Under the pieces are notes generated by a model, which did not search any database, was not told the DNA's origin, and was given only the letters and a program-made list of their open reading frames with translations. Below are positions 6,921 through 13,908 of a stretch of 20,126 bases of DNA, piece after piece. Position numbers and translations under genes: made by a program. Positions within the stretch are counted from its first letter, which is position 1, and every line of letters starts with the position of its first letter. This stretch comes from a virus: IMG/VR virus record IMGVR_UViG_3300006324_000008, positions 1-20,126 of that record. One strand, 5' to 3'.

Positions 6921-7367
6921 ATGGCAAAGAATAGATTAGATATATCAGACCAAACAGCAGTAAGTATGCCTATGAAGAACTTAATTGCTATAATCGGTGC
7001 CGTAGCCGTTGGCGTGTGGGCATATTTTGGCGTGATTGAGCGATTGAATAAATTGGAAACTAATACAACACTATTAGAAAAAGATTTAAACCAGGCAAGT
7101 GAAAGACTTTCTGGTGATATAGAGAAGAACAACGAATTTAGAATCAAATGGCCGAGAGGTGATTTAGGTTCACCACCTGCTGATTCCGAGCAATTTATGT
7201 TGATTGAATTTTTAAGTGGACAAGTAGAGTCCATACAGAAAGATTTACAAAATATGATGAACAATGCAGTTAACATTGAGAGATTGCAGAAAGATATGGA
7301 AAAGGTTCTAGCAGACGTAGAGAAATTAAAGGACAAAATAAGAAGTGTTAAAAACGGAGGAGAATAA
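6921..7367 (+). CDS. Single-pass membrane protein with coiled coil
   Basis: The 148-residue protein has a membrane helix at about 18-38 (PMKNLIAIIGAVAVGVWAYF). A helical heptad-like region follows (39-75), then a FRIKWPRGDLGSPPADSEQF linker at about 86-105, and a second long charged helix to the C-terminus. The family is seen in marine T4-like phages without a known role. Topology would put the coiled coil in the periplasm if the short N-terminus is cytoplasmic. That would resemble an inner-membrane spanin, but no partner is proven. AAGGACATTT precedes the ATG. Confidence 0.68.
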   Translation: MAKNRLDISDQTAVSMPMKNLIAIIGAVAVGVWAYFGVIERLNKLETNTTLLEKDLNQASERLSGDIEKNNEFRIKWPRGDLGSPPADSEQFMLIEFLSGQVESIQKDLQNMMNNAVNIERLQKDMEKVLADVEKLKDKIRSVKNGGE

Positions 7368-7370
7368 GAT

Positions 7371-7670
7371 ATGGACGCAACAACACTAGTTACCATCATC
7401 ACAATGTTTATTGTGACCAATACTTCAAGCGAATTTGTTAAGTATGATGGATTAATGGATTGTCTTAAAGACAAAAGAAAAATAGAAAAAATGAAAGATG
7501 GTCGTAGAGTTATTTGTGGTCCATCTATGGCAGAAATTGACGCAGATGGTAATATTGTCAGTATTAAAAACAAAATGCCTGACCAATCTGGTAGTTTAAA
7601 ACTAGGTGGTACAGCGAAGTCTTTAACAGAAAAGAAAAAAGAAAAAAAGACTAAAGTATTAACGCAATAG
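7371..7670 (+). CDS. Small exported or anchored protein with DCLKxKR motif
   Basis: The 99-residue protein has a weak hydrophobic N-terminus (LVTIITMFIV, 6-15), then DCLKDKRKIEK at 30-40, a second Cys at 49 (VICGP) and a Lys-rich C-terminus. The DCLK-x-KR-x-[IV]-EK motif recurs in the gene at 8724-9212 (residues 94-104), so the two are probably related, flanking the amino-acid binding protein. The start has GGAGGAGAATAAG upstream. Paired Cys suggest a periplasmic disulfide; function is unknown. Confidence 0.62.
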   Translation: MDATTLVTIITMFIVTNTSSEFVKYDGLMDCLKDKRKIEKMKDGRRVICGPSMAEIDADGNIVSIKNKMPDQSGSLKLGGTAKSLTEKKKEKKTKVLTQ

Positions 7671-7680
7671 GATAGATTAT

Positions 7681-8715
7681 ATGAAAAAAATATTAATGAG
7701 TTTATTAGTTGCTCTATTTTTGGTTGGTTGTAATACAACAAAGAGTATTAAAATAGAACAAGAAGTCGGTCTCTTAAAAACCGTACAAGAAAGAGGTTAT
7801 GTTATTTGTGGAGTTAATGCAGGTCTACCAGGATTTTCTGCTCAAGACGAGAGTGGAAACTGGAGTGGTTTAGATGTAGATTTCTGTAAGGCAGTAGCCG
7901 CTGGTATATTTGGTGACTCAAGTAAAGTAGAATTTATAGGATTAAATGCTAGTCAAAGATTTCCAACATTGGCGTCTGGCAATATTGATGTACTTGCAAG
8001 AAACACTACTTGGACAATTAGTCGTGATGTTAATTTAATGTTTGAATTTGCAGGTGTTAATTACTATGACGGCCAAGGATTTTTAATACCTACTGATTTG
8101 GATATTAAAAGTGCAACAGAATTAGATGGTGCGTTTGTATGTATTACAAAAGAAACAACATCTGAATTAAATTTAAATGATTATTTTGCAGAACAAAATA
8201 TGGCATATGTGCCAGTATATGTTGAAGGTAACAAAGACGCAAAGGCAAAACTATTTGCTGGTGATTGTGATGTATTCACAACAGACGCTTCTGGTTTAGC
8301 ATCCGCTAGAGCAGGTGCAGAAGACCCAAGTAAATGGATAGTATTACCAGAAATTATATCTAAAGAACCTTTAGGTCCACTTGTAAGACAAGGCGACCAA
8401 GAGTGGGAAGATATAGTTAGATGGACACATTTTATTATGATAAATGCTGAAGAGGCAGGTATTACAATGTACAATGTTGATTTAATGTTAACTTCAAAGA
8501 ATAAAGAAGTTAAAAGAATACTAGGTGTTGAAGGTTATATCGGTCCTATGTTAGGATTGGGTATGAAATTTGGTTATAATATTATCAAACAAGTAGGAAA
8601 CTATGGGGAATCATTTGAGAGAAATGTAGGACCTAATACTCCACTTGCATTAGAACGAGGATTAAATAATCTTTGGAAAAATGGTGGCGTAATGTACGTA
8701 CCACCAATTAGATAG
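7681..8715 (+). CDS. aapJ: General L-amino-acid ABC transporter substrate-binding lipoprotein, AapJ-like
   Basis: This is a full-length 344-residue periplasmic solute-binding protein of the general L-amino-acid (Aap) type. After the N-terminal signal come YVICGVNAGLPGFS (about 40-53), NWSGLDVDFCKAVAAGIFGD, SGNIDVLARNTTWTISRDVN, FAGVNYYDGQGF, DVFTTDASGLASARA and LPEIISKEPLGPLVRQGDQ. The C-terminus is IIKQVGNYGESFERNVGPNT through to PPIR, as in alphaproteobacterial AapJ. Unlike typical AapJ it has a lipobox, L14-V15-G16-C17, with Asn at +2, so it is probably a membrane-anchored lipoprotein. No permease or ATPase gene is nearby. No stop or deletion disturbs the fold, which argues for a selected function. 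It is embedded in the tail operon between two DCLKxKR proteins. Confidence 0.92.
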   Translation: MKKILMSLLVALFLVGCNTTKSIKIEQEVGLLKTVQERGYVICGVNAGLPGFSAQDESGNWSGLDVDFCKAVAAGIFGDSSKVEFIGLNASQRFPTLASGNIDVLARNTTWTISRDVNLMFEFAGVNYYDGQGFLIPTDLDIKSATELDGAFVCITKETTSELNLNDYFAEQNMAYVPVYVEGNKDAKAKLFAGDCDVFTTDASGLASARAGAEDPSKWIVLPEIISKEPLGPLVRQGDQEWEDIVRWTHFIMINAEEAGITMYNVDLMLTSKNKEVKRILGVEGYIGPMLGLGMKFGYNIIKQVGNYGESFERNVGPNTPLALERGLNNLWKNGGVMYVPPIR

Positions 8716-8723
8716 GGAGAACT

Positions 8724-9212
8724 ATGTTTAAAAAATTATACGATATGATAGGATTTAGAAACGGCGACACTAAAATGTTATTAAAGATTTTAGCAGGTTT
8801 GTTTTTGATTGCAATAGTATTTGGTGTAGTATTGCATAGTACAAGAGCCAATGCAGATTGTACAGGTTGCGGAGATGATGGACACCAAATTTGTCCAGTA
8901 GAAGGTGCAGACCACGAACACAATAAACCAGAAGTAGTATTTGCAGTATGCGTATTTGCAGATGGTTCATTAATTGACCATAAAGGTGCAAATAGTATGT
9001 CCGATTGCTTAAAGACTAAAAGAGAAGTAGAGAAAAAGTGGAGAAACAAATCTGAAGAAACAGATAGTGTAGAAATAAATGGTATTACTTACAAGATAGA
9101 CGGAGAAAGTTTAGCATTTATGTGTGATTTAGTTGACGCAAGAGTACATCATTATAATGATGGTACTTGGGAAATAGTAGAGATACTAGGCAAACATAAA
9201 AAGGACGAATAA
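8724..9212 (+). CDS. Exported Cys-rich protein with CxxC motif
   Basis: The 162-residue protein has a signal or anchor helix at 18-37 (MLLKILAGLFLIAIVFGVVL), followed by a possible cleavage site RANA-D at 41-45. The mature part begins with C46-TG-C49, H54, C57 and H64/H66, a pattern that could bind metal or form disulfides. DCLKTKREVEK at 94-104 matches the 7371-7670 protein, with a further Cys at 134. No enzyme family is recognised. It lies nine bases after the AapJ-like gene with GGGAGAACT before its ATG, and shares one base with the next gene. Confidence 0.66.
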   Translation: MFKKLYDMIGFRNGDTKMLLKILAGLFLIAIVFGVVLHSTRANADCTGCGDDGHQICPVEGADHEHNKPEVVFAVCVFADGSLIDHKGANSMSDCLKTKREVEKKWRNKSEETDSVEINGITYKIDGESLAFMCDLVDARVHHYNDGTWEIVEILGKHKKDE

Positions 9213-9352
9213 TGTTAAAAGAAATAAAAAGATGGTGTATTGAAGTTTCAAAAGAATTATGTAGTGAAACTGTTGATACAGCAGGAACCATTTGTGATAA
9301 AACAAAGAAAGCAAATGCTGACTTTGTTAAAGCAATAATGGATAGTATCTAA
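9212..9352 (+). CDS. 46-residue hypothetical protein
   Basis: ATG 9212 overlaps the preceding stop by one base (TAATG), and the frame ends at TAA 9350-9352. The product is a single amphipathic, charged helix-like sequence with Cys at 9, 17 and 28 and no membrane segment. The junction and the tight fit between neighbours support a real gene, although no family is recognised. The tape-measure-like gene follows after 11 bases. Confidence 0.6.
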   Translation: MLKEIKRWCIEVSKELCSETVDTAGTICDKTKKANADFVKAIMDSI

Positions 9353-9363
9353 TAGGATAATCA

Positions 9364-11310
9364 ATGGCAGATTCAGTAGTAGTTGCTGACAACGTATCGT
9401 TAATAGCAAATAATATACAATCTAAAGTAGGCGCAACATTGCTTGGTGGTAAAGCGATGGCAGCTGATACTGCTAAAGAGTCTGGTCCTGTTGATACTGT
9501 ATTAAAAGAACTTACAATATTACAATCAGCTGTTGTTGCCAAGTTGGGTGATGTTTGGGATACATTAAAAGCACAATTAGATTTTGTAAAAGAACAAGAC
9601 CGTAGATTTAGAGAACAACTAAAACCTGGTCAAAAACCAATACCACCAACACCTAAAGGTTTAGCAGGTGCTGTAAATACAACAGATGAAGGTGGATTTT
9701 TACAAACTTTGAAAAATGTGGTACCTGCAACATTATTAACATTGGGTGGATTGAGATTGTTTTTTTCAAAAGTATTTAAAGGTGCTCTTTGGGGATTGTT
9801 AGGTGCTATGGCAGGTTCAGCTTTAGTTAAAAAAATGTCCCTAGAAGGTGGTGCCGCCGAAGACGCAATTATGACAACGTTGCCTACTGTTGCCGCTTTG
9901 ATGGCAATGTTTAATGTTAAAAAGGCATTGTTATTAGCATTACCTGTTGTTGCTGCTCTTGGTATGAAGTCTATGGTAGATTGGTTAACAGGTGATAAAC
10001 TAGCTAGTGATGTATCAGGTTTTGATTGGGCAAGTGTTGCTATAACAGGTCCAGCAGCAGTAGCATTAGCGGCAGCATTTGGTGCCAAATTTACTATGGC
10101 AGGTGGTTTAGCATTAGGTACTGTTATGACAATAGGTATGCCAGTTTTGATAGCTGCTTCACTTGCAATTGCATTAGCGGCAGGTGCTGGTTTTATAGCC
10201 AGTAGCATCGGCAAAATTGAAAACACAATGCTTGAACATTTAGATGAGTCAACAGATTTATCGCAAAAAGAATTTGAAAGAAGACTAAACGAACATAGGT
10301 CTCATTTTATAGCACAAATAAGTCCAGGGATAGCTAAAATGTTTGGTATTGATTTAACTATGGGACAAGAGCTAGTTTTGGCGTCAGCAGCAGCAAAAAA
10401 GAAATCAAAATTAGAAGGTGAAAAAGGTAAGTTTAATATGCAAGAAGTTGATAAAATTACTAAATCTATTGACAAAACTACTAAAATGGATGATAAAACA
10501 TTAAGAATTCAATTAGATGATGAAGATAAGGCAGAAGAATTATTACAATTTCTTTATAATATGAAGATTGTAGTACAATCACAAAAATTAGGAAAAGAAA
10601 ATTCTAAACGATTGTGGCTAGACTTAATGGCTATGGACCAAAATATTCAGATGACGGCTAAAGATATGTTTAAAGAAAAGGATGACGCAGGAGAAGCTGG
10701 TTTCTTATCTGGCGAAAGTTATTTAAAGAGTATTAGTGAAGGAGGTCATAAAGATATGGGAGACTCTATGGAAAGTTGGGTAAACTTTCAAAACAAAGTA
10801 AGACCAATACAAGATAATATAAAAGCATTGGAAAGTGATCCAAGATTTATGGACTTACAAAAAATAGGTACTGCTGTTGAAATGGAACCAGAAGACGCAA
10901 AATATTGGAAGAAGCAGAAAAATGAGATTGAGAGAGAGAAAAAAAGATTGGCACAAAAATATAATGATTGGGTGTGGATGTACTCTGGTAGGGGACCAGA
11001 TAAAGCAGCTGGTGTTGATGTCCAAAAAATGATGGCTATGTATTCTACAGAAGAACAAAATAAAATGATGATTGACTCTGTAAACCAAAGTAAACTAGAT
11101 ATGAAAAATAAACACAAGCCATTGAAAGTTGGTATGATTTCAGAAAAAATGGCACCAGTTATTATTGATGGTTCTAAAAACAATCAACAAAATAATAGTT
11201 CAACTAATCTTTTTGAGTCTAACAATTATTCAGGCAATGGATCTGTTGATGGAGTACGATTAAGACACGCATTAATTGACCAAAGAACTTATAGTGGGAT
11301 GGGTTCATAA
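9364..11310 (+). CDS. Large tail protein, probably tape-measure-like
   Basis: This 648-residue protein is the longest in the window. Residues 1-110 are Ala-rich and helical with a Pro-rich linker (PGQKPIPPTP). Residues about 117-155, 171-201 and 222-282 are long hydrophobic Ala/Gly/Leu segments, and 290-560 is charged and helical. The last 60 residues are Asn/Ser rich and end in RQ/RT-type polar sequence. Hydrophobic central segments plus long helices, and a position after a frameshifting chaperone-like pair and before gp48, suit a tape measure protein (T4 gp29, about 590). The sequence itself does not prove this; a membrane-active ejected virion protein is the alternative. Confidence 0.55.
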   Translation: MADSVVVADNVSLIANNIQSKVGATLLGGKAMAADTAKESGPVDTVLKELTILQSAVVAKLGDVWDTLKAQLDFVKEQDRRFREQLKPGQKPIPPTPKGLAGAVNTTDEGGFLQTLKNVVPATLLTLGGLRLFFSKVFKGALWGLLGAMAGSALVKKMSLEGGAAEDAIMTTLPTVAALMAMFNVKKALLLALPVVAALGMKSMVDWLTGDKLASDVSGFDWASVAITGPAAVALAAAFGAKFTMAGGLALGTVMTIGMPVLIAASLAIALAAGAGFIASSIGKIENTMLEHLDESTDLSQKEFERRLNEHRSHFIAQISPGIAKMFGIDLTMGQELVLASAAAKKKSKLEGEKGKFNMQEVDKITKSIDKTTKMDDKTLRIQLDDEDKAEELLQFLYNMKIVVQSQKLGKENSKRLWLDLMAMDQNIQMTAKDMFKEKDDAGEAGFLSGESYLKSISEGGHKDMGDSMESWVNFQNKVRPIQDNIKALESDPRFMDLQKIGTAVEMEPEDAKYWKKQKNEIEREKKRLAQKYNDWVWMYSGRGPDKAAGVDVQKMMAMYSTEEQNKMMIDSVNQSKLDMKNKHKPLKVGMISEKMAPVIIDGSKNNQQNNSSTNLFESNNYSGNGSVDGVRLRHALIDQRTYSGMGS

Positions 11311-11317
11311 AATATTA

Positions 11318-11626
11318 ATGATAACAATATTAGAAAACGCAAAAAATAGATTAACAGAATTAACACAAACAAATAGAAAAGTATTTGTTAGATTATCTGT
11401 AAAGGGTGGTGGTTGTGCTGGGTTTGGGTATGATTGGTCGTTTGAAAATGAATCTAAACCAGAGGATATTCTTGTAGATAATATATTATTAGTAGATAAA
11501 CAATTTGAATTGTATTTATTAGGTATGCAATTAGATTATAAAAATGATTTATTTGGTTCTAATTTTGTATTCAACAACCCTAAAGCCAAATCCTCTTGTG
11601 GATGTGGCACATCATTTAGTATTTAA
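11318..11626 (+). CDS. A-type iron-sulfur cluster carrier (IscA/ErpA/HesB family)
   Basis: A-type carriers hold and pass on Fe-S clusters to target proteins. The 102-residue protein starts MITILENAKNRL like the family and keeps all three cluster ligands: C33 in VKGGGCAGFGYDW and C94/C96 in the C-terminal SSCGCGTSFSI. The ATG at 11318 is chosen over an in-frame upstream ATG at 11276, which would lie inside the previous gene. There is no clear ribosome binding site, so coupling to the gene ending eight bases before is likely. It converges on gp4 with an 11-base overlap. Whether it serves host metabolism or a phage iron protein is not known. Confidence 0.9.
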   Translation: MITILENAKNRLTELTQTNRKVFVRLSVKGGGCAGFGYDWSFENESKPEDILVDNILLVDKQFELYLLGMQLDYKNDLFGSNFVFNNPKAKSSCGCGTSFSI

Positions 11627-12050
11627 AACCTAAATTCTTTTCAGTAAGTAACTTAAACTCCATATTATTATTTACACAATATGCTTTGGCTGCTTGCCAT
11701 TTTGCTTTATTTTTGATATACTCATATGACTCACGCATATAAGATTTAGTTTTCTTTTTAGGTGGTTTAGGTTTTACTATTTGTCTTGATGGTTTAATTT
11801 CAATCATATACTTTTTATTCTTTGTTGTTTTAATGATGAAGTCTGGAAAGTATCTATGAAATTTCTTGTCTAATGGATTGTAGTATCTTACAGGCAATTC
11901 TTCACTTGCCCAAACTAATATATCAGGATTTTGGTCGCAATAGTGCATAAACCTACGCTCTAATAGTGACCTATACACTATCATATTAGGGTTGCCTACA
12001 TACTTTCTAGGGTACGTTGGTCTGTAAATTCCTTTGTAACTCTTTCTCAT
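11616..12050 (-). CDS. 4: Head completion protein, T4 gp4-like
   Basis: T4 gp4 acts after DNA packaging to finish the head before tail joining. The 144-residue protein (T4 about 150) shows the family pattern: KYVGNPNMIVYRSLLERRFM at 17-35, NPDILVWASEELPVRYYNP at 41-59 and KFHRYFPDFII at 63-73. It contains a PD-x13-E-x-K arrangement (P69-D70, E84, K86), as in PD-(D/E)xK nucleases, with E31 as a further candidate. Nuclease activity is inferred. It is the only T4-type gene here on the minus strand, has its own late promoter at 12083-12090, and overlaps the Fe-S carrier end by 11 bases. Confidence 0.88.
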   Translation of the reverse strand: MRKSYKGIYRPTYPRKYVGNPNMIVYRSLLERRFMHYCDQNPDILVWASEELPVRYYNPLDKKFHRYFPDFIIKTTKNKKYMIEIKPSRQIVKPKPPKKKTKSYMRESYEYIKNKAKWQAAKAYCVNNNMEFKLLTEKNLGFKY

Positions 12051-12067
12051 ATATTACCTATAAATCA

Positions 12068-12075
12068 TATAAATA
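12068..12075 (+). promoter_or_regulatory. Late promoter for gp48 operon
   Basis: Exact TATAAATA in the 52-base gap between gp4 and gp48, ending 27 bases before the gp48 ATG. An AAGGAT ribosome binding site at 12093-12098 lies between promoter and start, so this transcript has a normal short leader. Confidence 0.75.
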
Positions 12076-12082
12076 TTAGAAG

Positions 12083-12090
12083 TATTTATA
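12083..12090 (-). promoter_or_regulatory. Late promoter for gp4
   Basis: TATTTATA on the plus strand is an exact TATAAATA on the minus strand, 32 bases upstream of the gp4 start at 12050. It lies just seven bases from the oppositely directed promoter at 12068-12075, so the two transcripts overlap at their 5' ends. Confidence 0.7.
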
Positions 12091-12102
12091 ACAAGGATCA
12101 AA

Positions 12103-13365
12103 ATGGGAAACAATGTCAATATAAAGAGATTTATTAATAACGCAGTAAAAGGTGTTAAGAGTTTTGTGGTTAACAAGGCAATGAATAATCCAATGAATCC
12201 TTTATCACTTATTAACAGTTGGGGCAGTCAAAATGTAAAAACTAGCTCAAATGCCGCTGAGATACAGGCATTAATGAAGAAATCTCCATTTGAAAAAGAG
12301 AAAGATAGATACTCAAATTACAAAAAAACTGATCCTTTAGGATTCCAACACGTACAATATCCAGCAGATTTAACAGGCAATGAATTAGGTAATTGGATAC
12401 TATTCTTTACAATTAATTCCAATCTTCATAAAGGCAAAGAACTTGCTGCTGATTTACAATTGTCAAAAGGTATGGGTATGCCGAAAGCATCCCAAACAGA
12501 TATTTTGAGAAGGCAAAATATTGAGGAAAGTGGTACAGGTGGTGATATGGATTTAATGAGAGACCAATATAAATTAAAAGGAATTACTATACCTAAAATT
12601 TCAACTGACTATGAAGACTTTAATTCTGTATCAGCTGGCTATAAACCTAACGATATGGTGACTAGTGCAATTGCATTATATATGCCACCTGATATTAAAG
12701 TTAGTTATGGTGTGGAATGGGGTACAGAAGAAGCAATGTTAGCAGGAGATGTATCTAAACTTTGGTTAGATATAAAAGATTCTGAAGAAACTGGTGGAGA
12801 TTTAATTCAAAGTATGTTAGGACACGGAACTGGTATTGCTATTCAAAATTTGCAGAAATTACTTGGAAGTTTAGGTGCAGGTGCTGGGGTAGGTGATTGG
12901 GTTAAAATATTAGGTAAGAATATGGGAATGGCGGTTAATAACCATAGAGAACAAGTATTTGAACATCCTAATTTTAGAGAATTCTCATATCAATTTAAAT
13001 TCTTTCCTAGAAATAATGATGAAACTGAAAGAGTACAAAATATAATTACATTGTTTAAGTATCATATGCACCCTTGGAAAGAGGAAGATGAGTGGAAGGG
13101 ACGTATGTTTTTGTATCCGTCAGAATTTGAAATACATTATTTAAAAAATGATCCTCCAAGAGCTGGAGAGGATGATGTAGGTGGAATCAATGAGAAGCTA
13201 CATAAAATATCAAGATGTGCTTTAAAGAAATGTGATGTAAGTTATTCACCCGAAGGTGGTAATTTTAAAACGTTTCACGACCACGCACCAGTTACATATA
13301 CTATTGATTTAACATTTGTTGAATTAGAATTTATGACGAAACAGAAAATATTGAAAGGATTTTAA
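12103..13365 (+). CDS. 48: Baseplate tail-tube cap, gp48-like
   Basis: gp48 sits on the hub and, with gp54, nucleates the tail tube. The 420-residue protein (T4 gp48 has 364) has features of marine gp48: FQHVQYPADLTGNELGNWIL at about 76-95, a TSAIALYMPPDIKVSYGVEW strand at about 187-206, a Gly-rich hydrophobic middle, and FREFSYQFKFFPRNNDETER at about 289-308. It then has TLFKYHMHP...RMFLYPSEFEIHYL and a C-terminal VTYTIDLTFVELEFMTK strand. The first 70 residues are basic and variable. Its stop overlaps the gp53 ATG (TAATG). A divergent late promoter precedes it. Confidence 0.85.
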   Translation: MGNNVNIKRFINNAVKGVKSFVVNKAMNNPMNPLSLINSWGSQNVKTSSNAAEIQALMKKSPFEKEKDRYSNYKKTDPLGFQHVQYPADLTGNELGNWILFFTINSNLHKGKELAADLQLSKGMGMPKASQTDILRRQNIEESGTGGDMDLMRDQYKLKGITIPKISTDYEDFNSVSAGYKPNDMVTSAIALYMPPDIKVSYGVEWGTEEAMLAGDVSKLWLDIKDSEETGGDLIQSMLGHGTGIAIQNLQKLLGSLGAGAGVGDWVKILGKNMGMAVNNHREQVFEHPNFREFSYQFKFFPRNNDETERVQNIITLFKYHMHPWKEEDEWKGRMFLYPSEFEIHYLKNDPPRAGEDDVGGINEKLHKISRCALKKCDVSYSPEGGNFKTFHDHAPVTYTIDLTFVELEFMTKQKILKGF

Positions 13366-13907
13366 TGGCTGAAGCATATTTTTCACAGTTTCCGAAGATG
13401 ATATATGACATTAAAGGTAATGGACATTACAAATTAGTACCTGATATATTTCGTAGAGTTAAAATAAAAAGTAAAATAAAAGATAATTTAACTCTATTAG
13501 AAGTATATGATGTTGATGATGGAGAAAGACCAGAACACGTGGCATTTAAATTGTATGGTGATACAGATTATTTTTGGGTTGTATGTATGATAAACAATAT
13601 TGAAAATGTTTATTACGATTGGCCGTTGTCAAATATACAATTTGAAAGTTTTTTAAAAGACAAATATGATGAACCTGAAGCAGTACACCATTATGAAAAA
13701 TTACAATCAAGTGGACCTCAAATAGGTGGTGGACCTGAAGATTATTCTCATATGATAGAGTGCAATTCAACAGACGCAGGCGCAGGCGCAGTAACTAATG
13801 CTGAATATGAACGAAGATTATTAGACAAGAAAAGACAAATTAAAGTCCTTGAACCAAAATATCTTGGTTTATTCGTAGAAGAATTTAAAAATTTGATAAG
13901 ACAATGA
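13365..13907 (+). CDS. 53: Baseplate wedge protein, gp53-like
   Basis: gp53 joins neighbouring wedges around the central hub. The 180-residue protein has the gp53 signature: VPDIFRRVKIKSKI near residue 25, RPEHVAFKLYGDTDYFWVV at about 55-73, then NNIENVYYDWPLSNIQF, equivalent to T4 RPEELANAIYGNPQLYWV...DPYYGW. A short Gly-rich and DAGAGA insert follows, and the C-terminal helix is charged. It is translationally coupled to gp48, and the hub protein gene starts one base after its stop. Confidence 0.9.
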   Translation: MAEAYFSQFPKMIYDIKGNGHYKLVPDIFRRVKIKSKIKDNLTLLEVYDVDDGERPEHVAFKLYGDTDYFWVVCMINNIENVYYDWPLSNIQFESFLKDKYDEPEAVHHYEKLQSSGPQIGGGPEDYSHMIECNSTDAGAGAVTNAEYERRLLDKKRQIKVLEPKYLGLFVEEFKNLIRQ

Positions 13908-13908
13908 T

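Noticed and set aside
6833-7741. 302-codon minus-strand open frame
   Set aside because: It lies opposite four well-supported plus-strand genes and is rich in Ser/Phe/Leu, as expected for antisense of AT-rich coding DNA.
9630-10226. 198-codon minus-strand open frame
   Set aside because: It mirrors the Ala/Gly-rich hydrophobic part of the tape-measure-like gene and has a low-complexity Ala/Pro/Asn composition.
11276-11317. Longer start for the Fe-S carrier
   Set aside because: It would overlap the end of the preceding gene, and the family begins at the MITILENA position.
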